A DNA stretch of 64,000 nucleotides from Apium graveolens (GCF_009905375.1 NC_133655.1:167424588-167488587); one strand, 5' to 3'; positions 23,771 to 34,934 are shown, counted from the stretch's first letter. Made by a program: numbers and translations. The notes: generated from the letters alone by a model not told the origin.

Positions 23771-25125
23771 TTCATATGATAAGACATTGTTCAACGAATC
23801 TTTTCCGGATGAGCAGTTATTCGCAGTTCAGGAGGAAGAGCCATGGTTCGCAGATATTGTGAACTATCTTGTCAGCAATATAATGCCTCCTAATATGAAT
23901 GCAGCTCAAAAGAAGAAGTTTCTGTATGAGGTGAAGTGGTACATGTGGGATGAACCATATTTTTTTAGACAAGGAGCTGACCAGATCATCAGGAGATGTA
24001 TCCCATTCTGTGAGACAGAGGGATATTACGAGAATGTCATTCCACAGTTTATGGTGGACATTATGGTGGTGAAAAGATAACAGCTCGTATTCTTCAAGCA
24101 GGTTTTTATGGCCTATGTTGTTTAAGGATGCACATCAGTTCATTTTAAGGTGTGATCGTTGCCAAAGAGTTGGGAATCTTACTAGAAAGGATGAGATGCC
24201 TTTAAATGTGATGCTTGGAGTTGAGGTCTTCAATGTTTGGGGAATCAATTTCATGGGACCATTTATCTCGTCCTGCAATAATCAGTACATCTTGCTGGCA
24301 GTCGATTATGTCTTGAAATGGGTAGAAGTCAAGGCTCTACCGACAAATGATGCAAAGGTAGTGTTAAGTTTTCTTCATAAGCAGATATTCATAAGGTTTG
24401 GAACGCCACGAGTAATCATAAGTGATGAGGGGTCGCATTTCTGCAATCATAAGTTCACTTCTATGATGCAGCGCTTCAATGTGAATCATCGTATTGCTAC
24501 TGCCTATCATCCGCAAACTAATGGTCAAGATGAAGTGTCTAATAGAGAGATCAAGCACATTCTAGAGAAAGTTGTTTGTCCGTCAAGGAAAGATTTGTCT
24601 TTGAAGCTCGATGAAGCTGTTTGGGCTTATAGAACAACATATAAGACTCCACTTGGGATGTCCCCGTTTCAACTTGTCTATGGTAAGGGATGTCATTTAC
24701 CTGCGGAGCTTGAGCATAAGGCTTATTGGGCATTGAAGAAGTTAAACCTTGATCTAGATGCAGCTGGGAAGTAGCGAATGCTTCAGTTAAATGAACTTGA
24801 TAAATTTCGACTGCAAGTGTACGAGAACAACAAAATGTACAAGGAAAAAGTAAAAAGGTGGCATGACAGGAAGCTATCTCCTAAGTCATTCGTGCCGGGG
24901 CAACAAGTTCTTTTATTTAACTCTCGTCTCCGACTTTTTCCTGGAAAGTTGAAATTAAGGTGGTCTGGACCATTTATCGTCAAAACTGTGTTTCCACATG
25001 GAGCGGTGGAGATTTTTGAGAATGATCTGGGCCAAGCATTCAAGGTTAATGGTCAGAGATTGAAGCACTATTATGGGGACACGGCAAACCGGGAAGTGGT
25101 TAGTGCCGTTTTATTGTCAACTTGA
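23771..25125 (+). pseudogene. Athila integrase, first catalytic Asp lost
   Basis: The N-terminal HHCC zinc region is split by two frameshifts: [14 protein letters not shown] reads in another frame at about 24035-24080, and CDRCQR at 24151. The core reads 24115-24774. The position of the first DDE Asp in WGIDFMGPF is Asn here (AAT at 24247-24249); the second Asp (IISDEGSHF, ~24420) and the Glu (NGQDEVSNREIK, ~24530) are kept. A TAG at 24772-24774 ends the core; the C-terminal SH3-like part continues in frame to 25125 ([20 protein letters not shown]). Three lesions plus the D-to-N change mean a dead integrase. Confidence 0.88.
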
Positions 25126-25287
25126 TCGAACTATTCTACGTCAACCTAATGACGTAAAAGAAGCGCTTCTTGGGAGGCAACCCAAGATTTGAGACTATAG
25201 GAACCTTTAGAAGTTAGTACTCTATCCAAAACCCCAAAAAAAATCAGAAAAAAACAAAGGCAGAAAAAAATTTCAAGAGACCTCCCG

Positions 25288-25380
25288 GGCGCCCGCCTGA
25301 GATCTAGGACGGCCGCTTGGGAGCTGAGACGGCCGCCTGGAGCCCGTCTGTTTGAATTTTTTTTACAGCCTTATAAAAAA
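25288..25380 (+). promoter_or_regulatory. putative internal promoter of the Athila third ORF
   Basis: A copy of the LTR GC-rich repeat (GGCGCCCGCCTGAGATCTAGGACGGCCGCTTGG, then GACGGCCGCCTGG) lies at 25288-25340 and is followed by TTATAAAAAA at 25371-25380. About 220 bases of C/A-rich, pyrimidine-rich leader precede the ATG at 25604. The layout repeats that of the LTR itself (array, TATA, leader), though flanking sequence is not otherwise LTR-like. Promoter activity is inference. Confidence 0.45.
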
Positions 25381-25603
25381 ACATAAAAATCACAAAAACA
25401 AAAAAAAACACACCCATAACCCCATTAACCCACGAAATTCCTCCTACAAACAAGCCACAAACCCCACTCCAATTCAATTTCTAAACCTAAATCCTGTCCC
25501 ATATATACACACAACCTCCCCATATACACTCCCATATACTTTCAACTTAAAAACTCTCTCCTACACACAAAACACAAATCTCAAACACCTATTCTCAGTT
25601 TCA

Positions 25604-26720
25604 ATGGCCCCTAAGAGATCTCGAACTGTTGATAGCAACATCACCATTCCTACTGCTGATTCTTCGAGGGGTACTGCTGCGAGACCCCGATTGGTGGAGA
25701 GGGCTGCCGAGGAGGAGTATGCTTGGCTTCTGACGAAGTCGATTCTGAAGGAGAGGGAGTTTTTGCCATCGGGGAGGGATGGTGAATTATTGCGGATGAT
25801 TGCAGAGAAAGGGTGGATTACTTTTTATGAGTCACCAGAGGCGGTCCCAATGAGTGTGGTTCACGAGTTTTATGTGAACGCCAAGGCCGACAAGAATGGG
25901 TACACTGTTGTTAGGGGGCTTACGATTGATTACCAACCCGAGGCGATTCGCCGTGTTATTGGGCAGCGACAAAGGAAGCCCCAAGAGGAGAATTGGAACT
26001 GAGAAGACCCCTGAGGATTTTGATTTGGATTTAATTATTGCTACTCTCTGTCAGCCGGGCATGGTGTGGAAGTTTAAGATGGGATCTAACGAGTATCATT
26101 CTTTTCCGGCCGTTGCGATGAACAGGTATGCCCGTGCATGGAATGCCTTTATTTGTGCTAATATTTTGCCTTCTTCGCATGCACATGAGGTTACAGTTGA
26201 GAGAGCCGGGTTGTTGTGGGGGATTTTGAATGAGGAGTATTATGTGGACCTTGGTGAGTTCATCTACCAAGGGATTTTGAAGTTTTTGAGGGGGAGGTCG
26301 CATAGCGACATCCCTTATGCCTCTATTGTCACGAAGCTGTGCAAGGCAGTTGGAGTCCACTGGCCTTCTTATGAGCAGCTGCAGATGCCTGCCGCTCCTA
26401 TTGATTCATCGACGCTGAATGCGATGCAGGAGTGGACGGGTGGAGAGCCCGAGGAGCATGGTTTGGGATATCATCTTCCAGGAGGACGTCCAACAGCTGG
26501 TGCTACGATGGCTAGGCCCAATCAGGCTCATGGCGAGGCAGGTTCTTCTAGAGCCCAGGGAGGCGATGGTTCAGGGATGGCTGATGCCCAGTACAAGAGG
26601 CTTTCCAGGAGGATGTATGCGATGTACGAGTCACAGAGTAGGTTTGTACAGGAGCTCACCCTAGCCTTGGGACTACTTTCAGAGGCCTTGGAGCTGACAT
26701 CCAGTGGCCCTTTTTGGTGA
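25604..26720 (+). pseudogene. Athila third ORF (putative plant transposon protein domain)
   Basis: The ATG at 25604 opens MAPKRSRTVDSNI. The frame runs to 26002, then a single shift near 25985 moves it to the frame 25896-26720. The body, from about EREFLPSGRDGELLRMIAEK through RGLTIDYQPEAIRRV and, after the shift, FPAVAMNRYARAWNAFICANILPS to KLCKAVGV, resembles the putative plant transposon protein domain common after pol in Athila elements. The C-terminus is Gly/Ala-rich followed by a helical stretch. Function is unknown. An upstream copy of the LTR motif and a TATA box suggest its own promoter. Confidence 0.75.
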
Positions 26721-27988
26721 GGACTTTGCTTATCCGCCTCCTGACACTCCACCCTCTGAGGGTGATGATGATGATCTTTATGAGTAGGTATACCCTGTGT
26801 TCCTTTCTATTACCTTCACTGGGGACAGTGAAGATTTTAAGTTTGGGGGTGGTAGTTAAGGAACATATTTGTGTGCGTGTCATGTAGTTGCATATTCATG
26901 ATAGTTTAGTTCATATAGTTGCATATTTTTTGCCATATAGTTTTTTTATTATTATTTTATAGCTTTATTTATCATGACATTTAACTCATGCATATACCAT
27001 GATCCCTTTTGTGTTGCTTTACTAATTGATATGTGATATTGATGTGAGTGTATTGATAGCGGTAGAGTGATGTTGAATCTTGTCAGGTTGACATGCATGC
27101 TAGAAACATTTATAATTTCACTAAGTCTTAGAGTATGCTTAAGGACTAGATTGTTGTCATGGTTTGATGGTTTTTGAGGTTAATCTATTGATTATGCTTA
27201 GAATGCATGATAGGCTCTTAATGATAAAAGGCATGAAAAGATAAAATTGGAGTAAAAATTGGAATTCATTGCTAGTTGTGGCTAGGCGTCAAATGGCTAG
27301 TAACCGGCTCGTATTGTATGCGAATAGTCTAGGGTTGAGCAAGATGGAGCGAAACGCACTTGCTCAGAAATATAAAAAAAAAGAGAAAAAAGAGAAAAAA
27401 GAAGAAAAAAATAAAAAAATATGGTTTAATGCATAATTGATCACGAGTGAGCTATTTGGTATTCGAGTTATTAATTTCTTAGGGGACTTTGTGCCTAGTG
27501 ACCTAAGGCTTTTATAGTCTGGGATCTGCTAACCTAACGCTCGTTAAACGGATGCCATTGCATAAGTATTTTATGGACCTCACTCATTGCACGATCAAAT
27601 AATCATTTGTTTATTGTGTTGAATAAAAGCATGCTTCCGTAATAAGCTCCAGTGATCTTGAAGTGTTATAAGTCATTTTATGTCTAGAATTTATTCTTCG
27701 TATAATCATGTGATTGCCTTAAGGATAATTGAGTTATGATAATTGATCTAGCTTCGAAGCATATCTGTTAAGCATTTGCATACACCACGTTTCTAGTTAT
27801 ATGTTAGCTGGCGTGATTTGATTGATCTTTAGTCGCCTAATTGCATTTGTTGAGATGTCATGTGTTGGTTGGTTTAGTCATTGCGATGGGGATCGTTGCA
27901 TTTCATTTAGTTTGCATTCATGCATGTTTTTATTTTGTTTTTGAATCTGTGATGCTTGAGGACAAGCATCGATTTAAGTTTGGGGGTG
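26721..27988 (+). other. Athila 3' untranslated region with two polypurine tracts
   Basis: No coding sequence. TTTTAAGTTTGGGGGTGG occurs at 26835-26852 and a near-identical TTTAAGTTTGGGGGTG at 27973-27988, the latter directly before the 3' LTR and so the functional PPT. An A-rich purine run (27366-27420) lies between them. The small ORF at 27841-28035 crosses the LTR border and is not a gene. Confidence 0.75.
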
Positions 27989-29437
27989 TGATAAGTGGCA
28001 TTTTATACCACTTAGAACGTCTTATAATGACTTGAATTGATGTCTTAAAAACAAGTATTTTGTGTATTTGACGCATTTTACTAGTGTTTTTGCATTTCAG
28101 GGTATAACTTGCGTATGTAGGAAGAATTCATCATAATAAGCCTAGGGAAGTACTTGGAATCGGTTGCGTGGAGTTGTGCGAAGAAATCTGCAAAATCAGG
28201 AGCAAAAAAGTCATTTTCCAGAAGCATGCCAGGCGTCCGCCTGGGATCTGGAGCGGCCGCTTGGAAGCTGAGGCGCCCGCTTGGAAAGCTGGGGCGGCCG
28301 CCTAGGGTCGAGAATTTTAATGCTGGATTTTTAATTCGTGTTCTACTGGGCTTTTGAGACTGCTGATTCTTGTAGACTTCTATATAAGTAATCTGCAGAG
28401 ACGTTTCACAATAAGAAGAAACAATCAAGTTTCAATCAAGCAAGGAGCAAGGAGAGAAGATTAAGAAGATCATTTTAGCACACCGTAACGAAGAAGAGGA
28501 AGTATACGTTATCTTGTGATTCTTTTATTCGTTGTAACAGTGGATGCTAGTTTTCTTTAGTTTGAACCTTAATACTCTTGTGACGTACTCTGGTTTTAAT
28601 AAGTATTTTATTAGTTTATATTGTCGTGTTATTATCATGTTTTCATATGAACCCATGGTGACGATGCGTTCTATCATGGTCTAATCGTGATCATGGGGTC
28701 GTAGTGGATTTACTATGGATTTCTTTAGTTAATTGTTTAATACCTTGGTATGTGATGATTGTATGATATCTAGCATAGGTTGTGCTTATTCGTCTTATGT
28801 GTGTCGCGAACATATAAGATAGCCTGTTAATCTCTTGTGAAGCGACAGTGAATCTTGAGATTTAGAACTTGCCATGCTAGCATAGGTTCGTGTATTGTAT
28901 GCATGATTAGTGGGTAATTCTAACTGTTTTACTTGCCCTGTGTAATCATAATGAATAACTTGTGCTTAAATCGTTGTGTTGTCAAATTCTGTAGACATAT
29001 AGGATCTCAACATAATTAATGCCTATTCAACTTCTATCTTAATTGTGGATGCTTGGTAGAATGGTACTTGTATAACGAAAGTTGGCTTTTATCAGTTTCG
29101 TGTTGTTCTATTAAGATCATCACCGTTACATGCTAAGGGTAATAATAATAACTATTGAATGAAGTAGTAATGAAGTTATGATCTCATGTGTGTTTAATAT
29201 TGTTAATTCAAGAGTTAATTTAAGTGTTCTATTCTCGTAGTTAATCGTAGTTAATAATTAGTCAATCAACCTTAAGTGTTAGTGTCTTGACATTGAGAAG
29301 TAATCATACATTGGTGAGTAAGTGTTAATTAAATATAATTAGTCTAAGTCTCTGTGGGAACGAACTAGAAATCATTCTATATTACTTGTGAACGCGTATA
29401 CTTGCGTGAATTATTAGCGCATGCTTTGTGCCTAACA
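27989..29437 (+). repeat. Athila 3' LTR
   Basis: A 1449-base copy of the 5' LTR, with the same ends. It has one full and one partial GC-rich unit (28232-28305), against two full and one partial in the 5' LTR, which accounts for the length difference. Substitutions are scattered; several are C/T or G/A. Confidence 0.93.
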
Positions 29438-29442
29438 ACATG

Positions 29443-30348
29443 CCATTAATTATTTCTCGTAATTCAATCATTTATGTGCTTGTATACAATATATATATAT
29501 ATATATGTTTTAGCACATTCATATTGGTAAAGCTATTTAATTTAATTTCAGTAAACTTCAAATAATTAATATTTAAAGGGGTTCATTGAAATTAATATTA
29601 GAAGATTGCAGCATAATCATTTTTCACAAAATTATAGTGTCATCAATGTAATGATAATAATTGTATAATTAGTGAAAGATAATTGTGATTTATTATTTTT
29701 TCTAAACATTCTTTTCAATGGACTAATATTTAAAAGATGTTTAAAATAAATTACAGCAGCACAGAGTGTGTTGGTCGCAATACAGGAGTTTCAGACTTAG
29801 AATTTTTCTAAGTAAATCTCCTCTATGTCGCCACAGAGAGATTAGAGTGCTATGTGGTCGCCATAGAGAGATTACAGTGCTCCGTGGTCGCCACAGGAGT
29901 ACGTCGCCACACAACACTTTGTGAAAATATTTTTGTGTATTGCGAGTATATACACACAGATCGTCTTTATTCAGTTATATACACACACAGCACAAATCGC
30001 AGGAGAGGAAGAAATTTCACTTTGATCAAACCCTTAACAAAAATCTGTCAAAATTTGTAATTTTTGAAGTTTTTGAAAGCCCATATCACAAGGATTCGAT
30101 TGATACCAAAATCAACAACTTTAACCGAGTATTTGTAGAGATCGAATTACTTAGTTGTTGCTTGTTTAAGGCTTTGTTTGGCATATTTGTTAATTGGTTT
30201 AATCTTAATTTAAATTTTTAGGCCTTGTTTGGTTAATACTTCTATAACAAGCGTGTTCAAATATTTTGGTCAATTTAATTTATCTTATAATTCGAAGGGC
30301 ACAAATTTATTTGTTTTAAATCCAAATTTTATTCTCATTTTTAATTAA
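29443..30348 (+). other. pol-to-third-ORF spacer of the third copia element
   Basis: If the Athila element and one ACATG copy are removed, this stretch joins 18146 and continues the copia element. It is AT-rich with a short (TA)n run (29490-29508). A cluster of the LTR motif GTCGCCAYAGA lies at 29773-29910 and a long untranslated leader-like part follows to the ATG at 30349. The ORFs at 29854-30221 look like chance frames. Confidence 0.6.
29773..29910 (+). repeat. LTR-type GTCGCCATAGAG motif cluster inside the copia element
   Basis: Five copies or variants begin at 29773, 29827, 29856, 29886 and 29903, some followed by GAGATTA. The motif is the same as that of the 5' LTR array at 13788-14111, but the surrounding sequence is different and no LTR end (CCCCCCTTCT...AACA, PBS) follows, so it is not an LTR copy. 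Confidence 0.7.
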
Positions 30349-30670
30349 ATGGCAAATAATATTCAGATTCCAAAAACAAATTTTGTTTCTATTATTGAAC
30401 GTGATCCAGTTAAAATGGTACATTTTGAGACATGGATCCGTTTTCTAAATGAACACTCCATTGTGCGCTTCGCGTTATCTACTAATGTGAAATTGAATGT
30501 TGAGCTTCTCAGGCATGTGCTTAGAACATCTACAAACTCTTCTGATGATAAACAACTGGCTTTTTTCTTTGTTATTGGTGATGATACAATCAGAATCATA
30601 GAAGACGATTTGAATGAACATCTTCAGCTACCTCGTGATAATTTTGATGACATTCCAGAAGACTGGGAAT
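30349..30670 (+). CDS. N-terminus of the third ORF of the copia element, cut by the gap
   Basis: ATG at 30349 opens MANNIQIPKTNFVSIIERDP and stays open for 107 codons up to the run of N. The segment with ETWIRFLNEHSIVRFALSTN and VIGDDTIRIIEDDLNEHLQL is recognisably the N-terminal domain of the additional ORF found after pol in Sirevirus-type copia elements of several eudicots. No stop or shift is visible, unlike gag and pol of the same element. It lies downstream of pol (RNase H end at 18060) once the Athila insertion is removed, as expected. The rest is missing in the assembly gap. Confidence 0.65.
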
Positions 30671-30770
30671 NNNNNNNNNNNNNNNNNNNNNNNNNNNNNN
30701 NNNNNNNNNNNNNNNNNNNNNNNNNNNNNNNNNNNNNNNNNNNNNNNNNNNNNNNNNNNNNNNNNNNNNN
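30671..30770. other. assembly gap (100 N)
   Basis: Exactly 100 N, the conventional size for a gap of unknown length. The copia third ORF is lost at its left side, and the first ~436 bases of the Tekay 5' LTR (by comparison with the 3' LTR) are missing at its right side. Confidence 0.98.
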
Positions 30771-32390
30771 CGGATGATGTCCCAACCAATGAGAAGAGGA
30801 CAAGGAGGGGAGGATGACATCATGAGGATGACACAAGCATGACATGGGAAGGAAGGAGATGTGGTGGCTTTTTAACCACACAAAATCAAGGGCAACTAGG
30901 TAATTTACTAAAACAAACACAAAAATCAAACCAACCAAGCCAAGAAAATCATTTTTCATCAAAATCAAAAAGAAACCAAGGCATGGTTCTTCATGCTCTC
31001 GGCTTTTTACTATTGCAAATGGGCAAGAATTCAAAACTCAAGATCCAAGCCTCCTAAATTGGTAAGATAATTCCCTAATCATCTTCATGCTTAGTTAGGG
31101 CTATATCATGAGTTTAAGCCATCAATTCCTTCTCAATCTTCTTCATTTAATCAAAGAAGAAGACAATGAATAGTGTTTTCAAGTTTTTAACTTGAAGTTT
31201 TTCTTGTTCCTTGAAGATCCAAGCATTCCTAAGACTTCTCAAAGCTTCTTAAGGCTTCCTAGCTCCTCCCACCACTTCAAGGAAGGTATATCATCTCCAA
31301 AAACCTAGATTCCTATGTATTATAAGATGATTTTGATTAGTAGGGTATATTGTAGCTTGATGTTGTGATTTAGAGTTTGGGATTTGAAATGGTAGTGAAA
31401 TGGAATGGTAGATGTTGTGTTTGATTAAAAGAACTTAAGTATGGTTAAAGTTAAGCTTAGGCATAAGTATGAATGTTAAAATGGAATTGGTTGTGGTGTT
31501 ATGATGTGATAAGGATGGATGTTGGTTGTATGTTTGGTTTGAGGTTGAATTGGGTTGATTTTGAATGGTTTTAAATTGGGAAATCGCGTAAACATAGCCG
31601 TCGTAACGTCCGATTTTCTTAGACTGTTTTTGTGCATAACATTAGGACCCGAGAACCCCCTGCTAGATTTTGACCATTGCCATTTTTAGATAGCTCATGT
31701 TACGAGCTTCGTTTTGATATGTAGTTCGTTCGATTCCGATGCACGGTTTAGGAGAAACGACCGTTTCAAGTAACGGCGTTTTGCGAACGAAACTTTTCCC
31801 CTCGCCTTACTTTGAAACAAAGGTTAAAGACCAAAAAGGGTTAATTAATGCATGAAACATTTATGGTAAGTGTGTTAGGCAGTTGGTAAGACACTCGCGA
31901 AGGAATCGCCTTAAAACTCGTAAAGGTTAAATTATTAAAAATGGTGGAGCCGAGGGTACCCGAGTGACTTAAGCGAGTCAGTAAGCGCAAAACAAGCGTT
32001 AGAGTCTAAGTTCGTTAAAGTATAGATTTACAAGTGACTTTGGTTTAATTCCAACTTACTTGTTGTTTATAGGTTACCAGACTCGTCCCGAGCCTTTTAT
32101 CACCCCAAGTCGCTCAGGCAAGTTTTCTACCCGTTATAACTGTTGTGGTGATGAGTATACGTATTTGCATTATCTTGCGATAGATGCATGTTGGTTAATT
32201 AGCAAATGTTGCAATATATTGAAGCATGCTGCTATGGTATATATATGCATGCCTGTTTCGCATTCTTTCCATAATATATCTGTTGATTCAGTTGATAATA
32301 CCTATGCTAGAGGATAGCGGTAATTGTATATACCCTTAGTACAGGGACCTAAAGGTGAACATATTTCTAAACCGGGAGTCGATGTTCCGA

Positions 32391-32436
<46 letters not shown>

Positions 32437-34532
32437 GGATATAGTTTTAAAACTATTGATCGAATAAGGTTTATTCGATACCTTTATTTATTTATTGAAT
32501 ATTATTTGAATATTCATTCGAGGGCTTATGACTTCTTTATTTTATTAAATGAATATTATTATGAATATTCATTCGAGGGCTTATGACTTCTTTATTTTAT
32601 TTATTAAATATTATTTGAATATTCATTCGAGGGTTTATGACTCTTTATATTATTTATTGAATATTATTTCGAATATTATTCGAGGGCTTATGACTCAGTT
32701 CATATTATTATTGAATATTACTTGGATATTCATTTGAGGATGTATGACTCCTTTATTTTATGAATATTATTATAGTATTCATTCGAGGTATTATGACTCC
32801 GCTTATTACTTAATAATATTTTTATTGTATAAAGAATAAGGTGTCGATAATCAAACTTATTTTTGATTATTCAAATAAAGATATACTTTCATATAAGTAT
32901 ATCTTTGATTATTTGCTATTCATTCGAGTATAAGTTTTCCAACTTCTACCTCAATTATTCTTATGGGAATATTATTTAAATAATAATATTCAGATATTTC
33001 TTTCATATTGGGACTGATTTATTTAAAATCAGCATTACTCCAAACATCTTAAAATGTTTTCGAGTCTTCAAAATGATTTTTAAAAGTTAGAGCGGATCCC
33101 AAAACTCATTTTTTATATTTAAGATCTTCCTTTTTAAGGGGATTTAAATACTCGCTCAAAACCTGAGGGATCCGGCTCTGTGGTATATTTATATTCGCAA
33201 CAAGGTTGCAGTTTTGGTAAATGAATTGATTACTTACCCAACGTTCGGGAAGTAAGTCCATCTATTGAGTCGGCATAAGCAACATGGGCTCAGTGGGCGT
33301 CCATGATAGTGTAAGTGGCTCAGTGGGAGTCCATCAAATGCATAAGTGGCTGAGTGGCAGTCCAGCATAAGGTCCTATTGCGACCAGGGTGATGACCAGT
33401 GGGGAATTCGTCCATCTACTAGTAGAAAAGGTTACTTATGGGTATCTTTGCCTGATCAGCAAGATATCTGGTTTATGCCAAAATTCTTTTCCTTTCCAAA
33501 TTTATTGGATATTGCAATTCTGTTCATACTTTACATGACAGAGGTTTTCAGGAAATGTATGGGAGATATATATGATATATATATATATATCAGAACTTAA
33601 TGAAGTATGTCATAACTTCATTTCCTTTAATAATATTTAAAGATTTAATCTATTCAAATCTTGTCTTGTAGTCTCATCTATGTGATGAACTGTTGAAAGC
33701 TCATTATACTTTGAACATGGTAGTTCAAGTAGCTTTATAAATGATATAAGTGTAGTGAAGTATTTGGTAACTTCATCTTTTAAACTTATATCTAATTAAT
33801 AATTGTCTTATGAATGACAAAGATTTTCAGAAAAACGTTGAGACAAGGTTAGATATATGAGATCACCTTGCAACGATATTTTTTTATACAGTTATACACT
33901 GGGACTTTGTGTATTATGCATGGAAGAGGACTTCCAAATTTTGAAAAGTATATATGTATATATACTGAATATTTTGCGACTTCATCGCATTAAGATATCA
34001 ACTTGGTTCATTTCTTTTGACCAAGACTTTCATGAGTATTATGAGTAGGCTCATATATTGTTAATCATTATACATATTATTTTGGTGGGCTTGCTGCTCA
34101 CCCTTGCTTTCTTCTTTCATCACACAACATCAGATAGATAAGATGAACAGGACCAAGCTCCCAATTCGCAAGCGGATAGGAACGTTCCGCAGCTTTCTGG
34201 AAGCGTTGAGGCCGCTGTAGCTGAGGTAGGAACTACCAATAGGCTAGGCTTTCAACTTCTGATGTACCAGATTTATGTAATTTATGAATTGTAATAATGG
34301 CAAAGAAATGTAAATTTATTCAGAAACCTTTTAAGGTGTATTGACATATAATTGTGGAATAAAACGACTTGTGTTATTTTTGGATATTCATCTCTGAGAC
34401 TATAACTTGTGGTGTGTGTGTTATTGTGGGGTCACAGTACAGAGTAGTTGATTGTTATAAGATTGGGTGTTGTTAAGGGAAATGGAACTCGTGACAACCC
34501 GGATCCCCGACCCCGGATTTGGGGGTGTTACA
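30771..34532 (+). mobile_element. 5' LTR of a Tekay-type chromovirus, left end lost in the gap
   Basis: The sequence matches the 3' LTR (40018-44247) over its whole length, starting at the position equivalent to about 40454. It ends CCCCGACCCCGGATTTGGGGGTGTTACA, followed by a PBS. LTRs of more than 3 kb with a GGTGTTACA end are typical of Tekay/Del elements. It contains a ~58-bp tandem repeat (32494-32810), a long (TA)n run (32391-32436) and many differences from the 3' copy that are single-base insertions or deletions. Small ORFs inside are not genes. Confidence 0.9.
32494..32810 (+). repeat. ~58-bp tandem repeat in Tekay LTR
   Basis: Six units with the core GAATATTCATTCGAGGGCTTATGACTTC, separated by AT-rich spacers. 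The same array is present in the 3' LTR at about 42186-42500 and, decayed, on the minus strand of the third LTR near 62640-62760. Confidence 0.8.
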
Positions 34533-34535
34533 GAA

Positions 34536-34547
34536 TGGTATCAGAGC
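34536..34547 (+). promoter_or_regulatory. Tekay primer binding site, tRNA-iMet type
   Basis: A perfect TGGTATCAGAGC lies three bases after the LTR end. Confidence 0.9.
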
Positions 34548-34760
34548 TAAGCGTTATAAACCTCAGAGATGATGGGACGTTAAGATAATAAGTTCACTAA
34601 GATAATAAGAACTCTTGCCAAGTTCATAGTCGGGCTACCTAACGTAGTACTGACAGTTAAAACCCTTATGGGAACCCTTATAAATATCGTGATAGGAGCG
34701 TAGTTCGTTATCGTATATGGTAGCGGGACTCCGAACCCTGAGGTTGAGGAGCAACATGCG

Positions 34761-34934
34761 ATGATGTTTATTATATTAGATCAGATTGTGGATCCGATAG
34801 AGTGTCCTAATGCGGAGGATGATGTTGATATTGAGGATGTAGCGGTTGAGGATGTTGTCCTAGAAGGGATAGTTGCTGAGGAGGATCCCATGGAGGATCC
34901 TGACAAGAATGATAAAGGACCACTGATGAATTGA
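34761..34934 (+). pseudogene. acidic N-terminal fragment of Tekay gag
   Basis: A 57-codon frame, MMFIILDQIVDPIECPNAED, followed by repeated Glu/Asp/Val/Pro-rich segments ending in EDPMEDPDKND. Acidic leaders of this kind open the gag of Tekay-type elements. It stops where the frame meets the displaced pol fragment. The position 214 bases after the PBS agrees with a gag start. Confidence 0.45.

Larger units (their letters stand above)
18147..29437 (+). mobile_element. complete Athila-type Ty3/gypsy retrotransposon, nested in copia
   Basis: The element is bounded by LTRs starting TGATAAGTG(A/G)CATTTTAT and ending TGCCTAACA, with ACATG directly before 18147 and directly after 29437, a perfect 5-bp TSD. 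Internal order is PBS, gag, protease, RT-RNase H, integrase, third ORF, long 3' UTR, PPT. This order, the extra ORF after pol and the TGGCGCCGCTGCCGGGGA PBS are typical of the Athila clade. The LTRs differ by eye at a few percent of sites and by one 40-bp repeat unit. All genes carry stops or shifts. It splits a copia element whose 3' region resumes at 29443. Confidence 0.92.

Noticed and set aside
29773..30348. TGTTGGTCGCAATAC as the start of the 3' LTR of the third copia element
   Set aside because: It looks like an LTR start with the right motif, but no PPT precedes it, no CCCCCCTTCT...AACA end follows, and a third-ORF start appears instead at 30349.
30596..31034. ORFs crossing the N run
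   Set aside because: They join unrelated sequence on both sides of an assembly gap.
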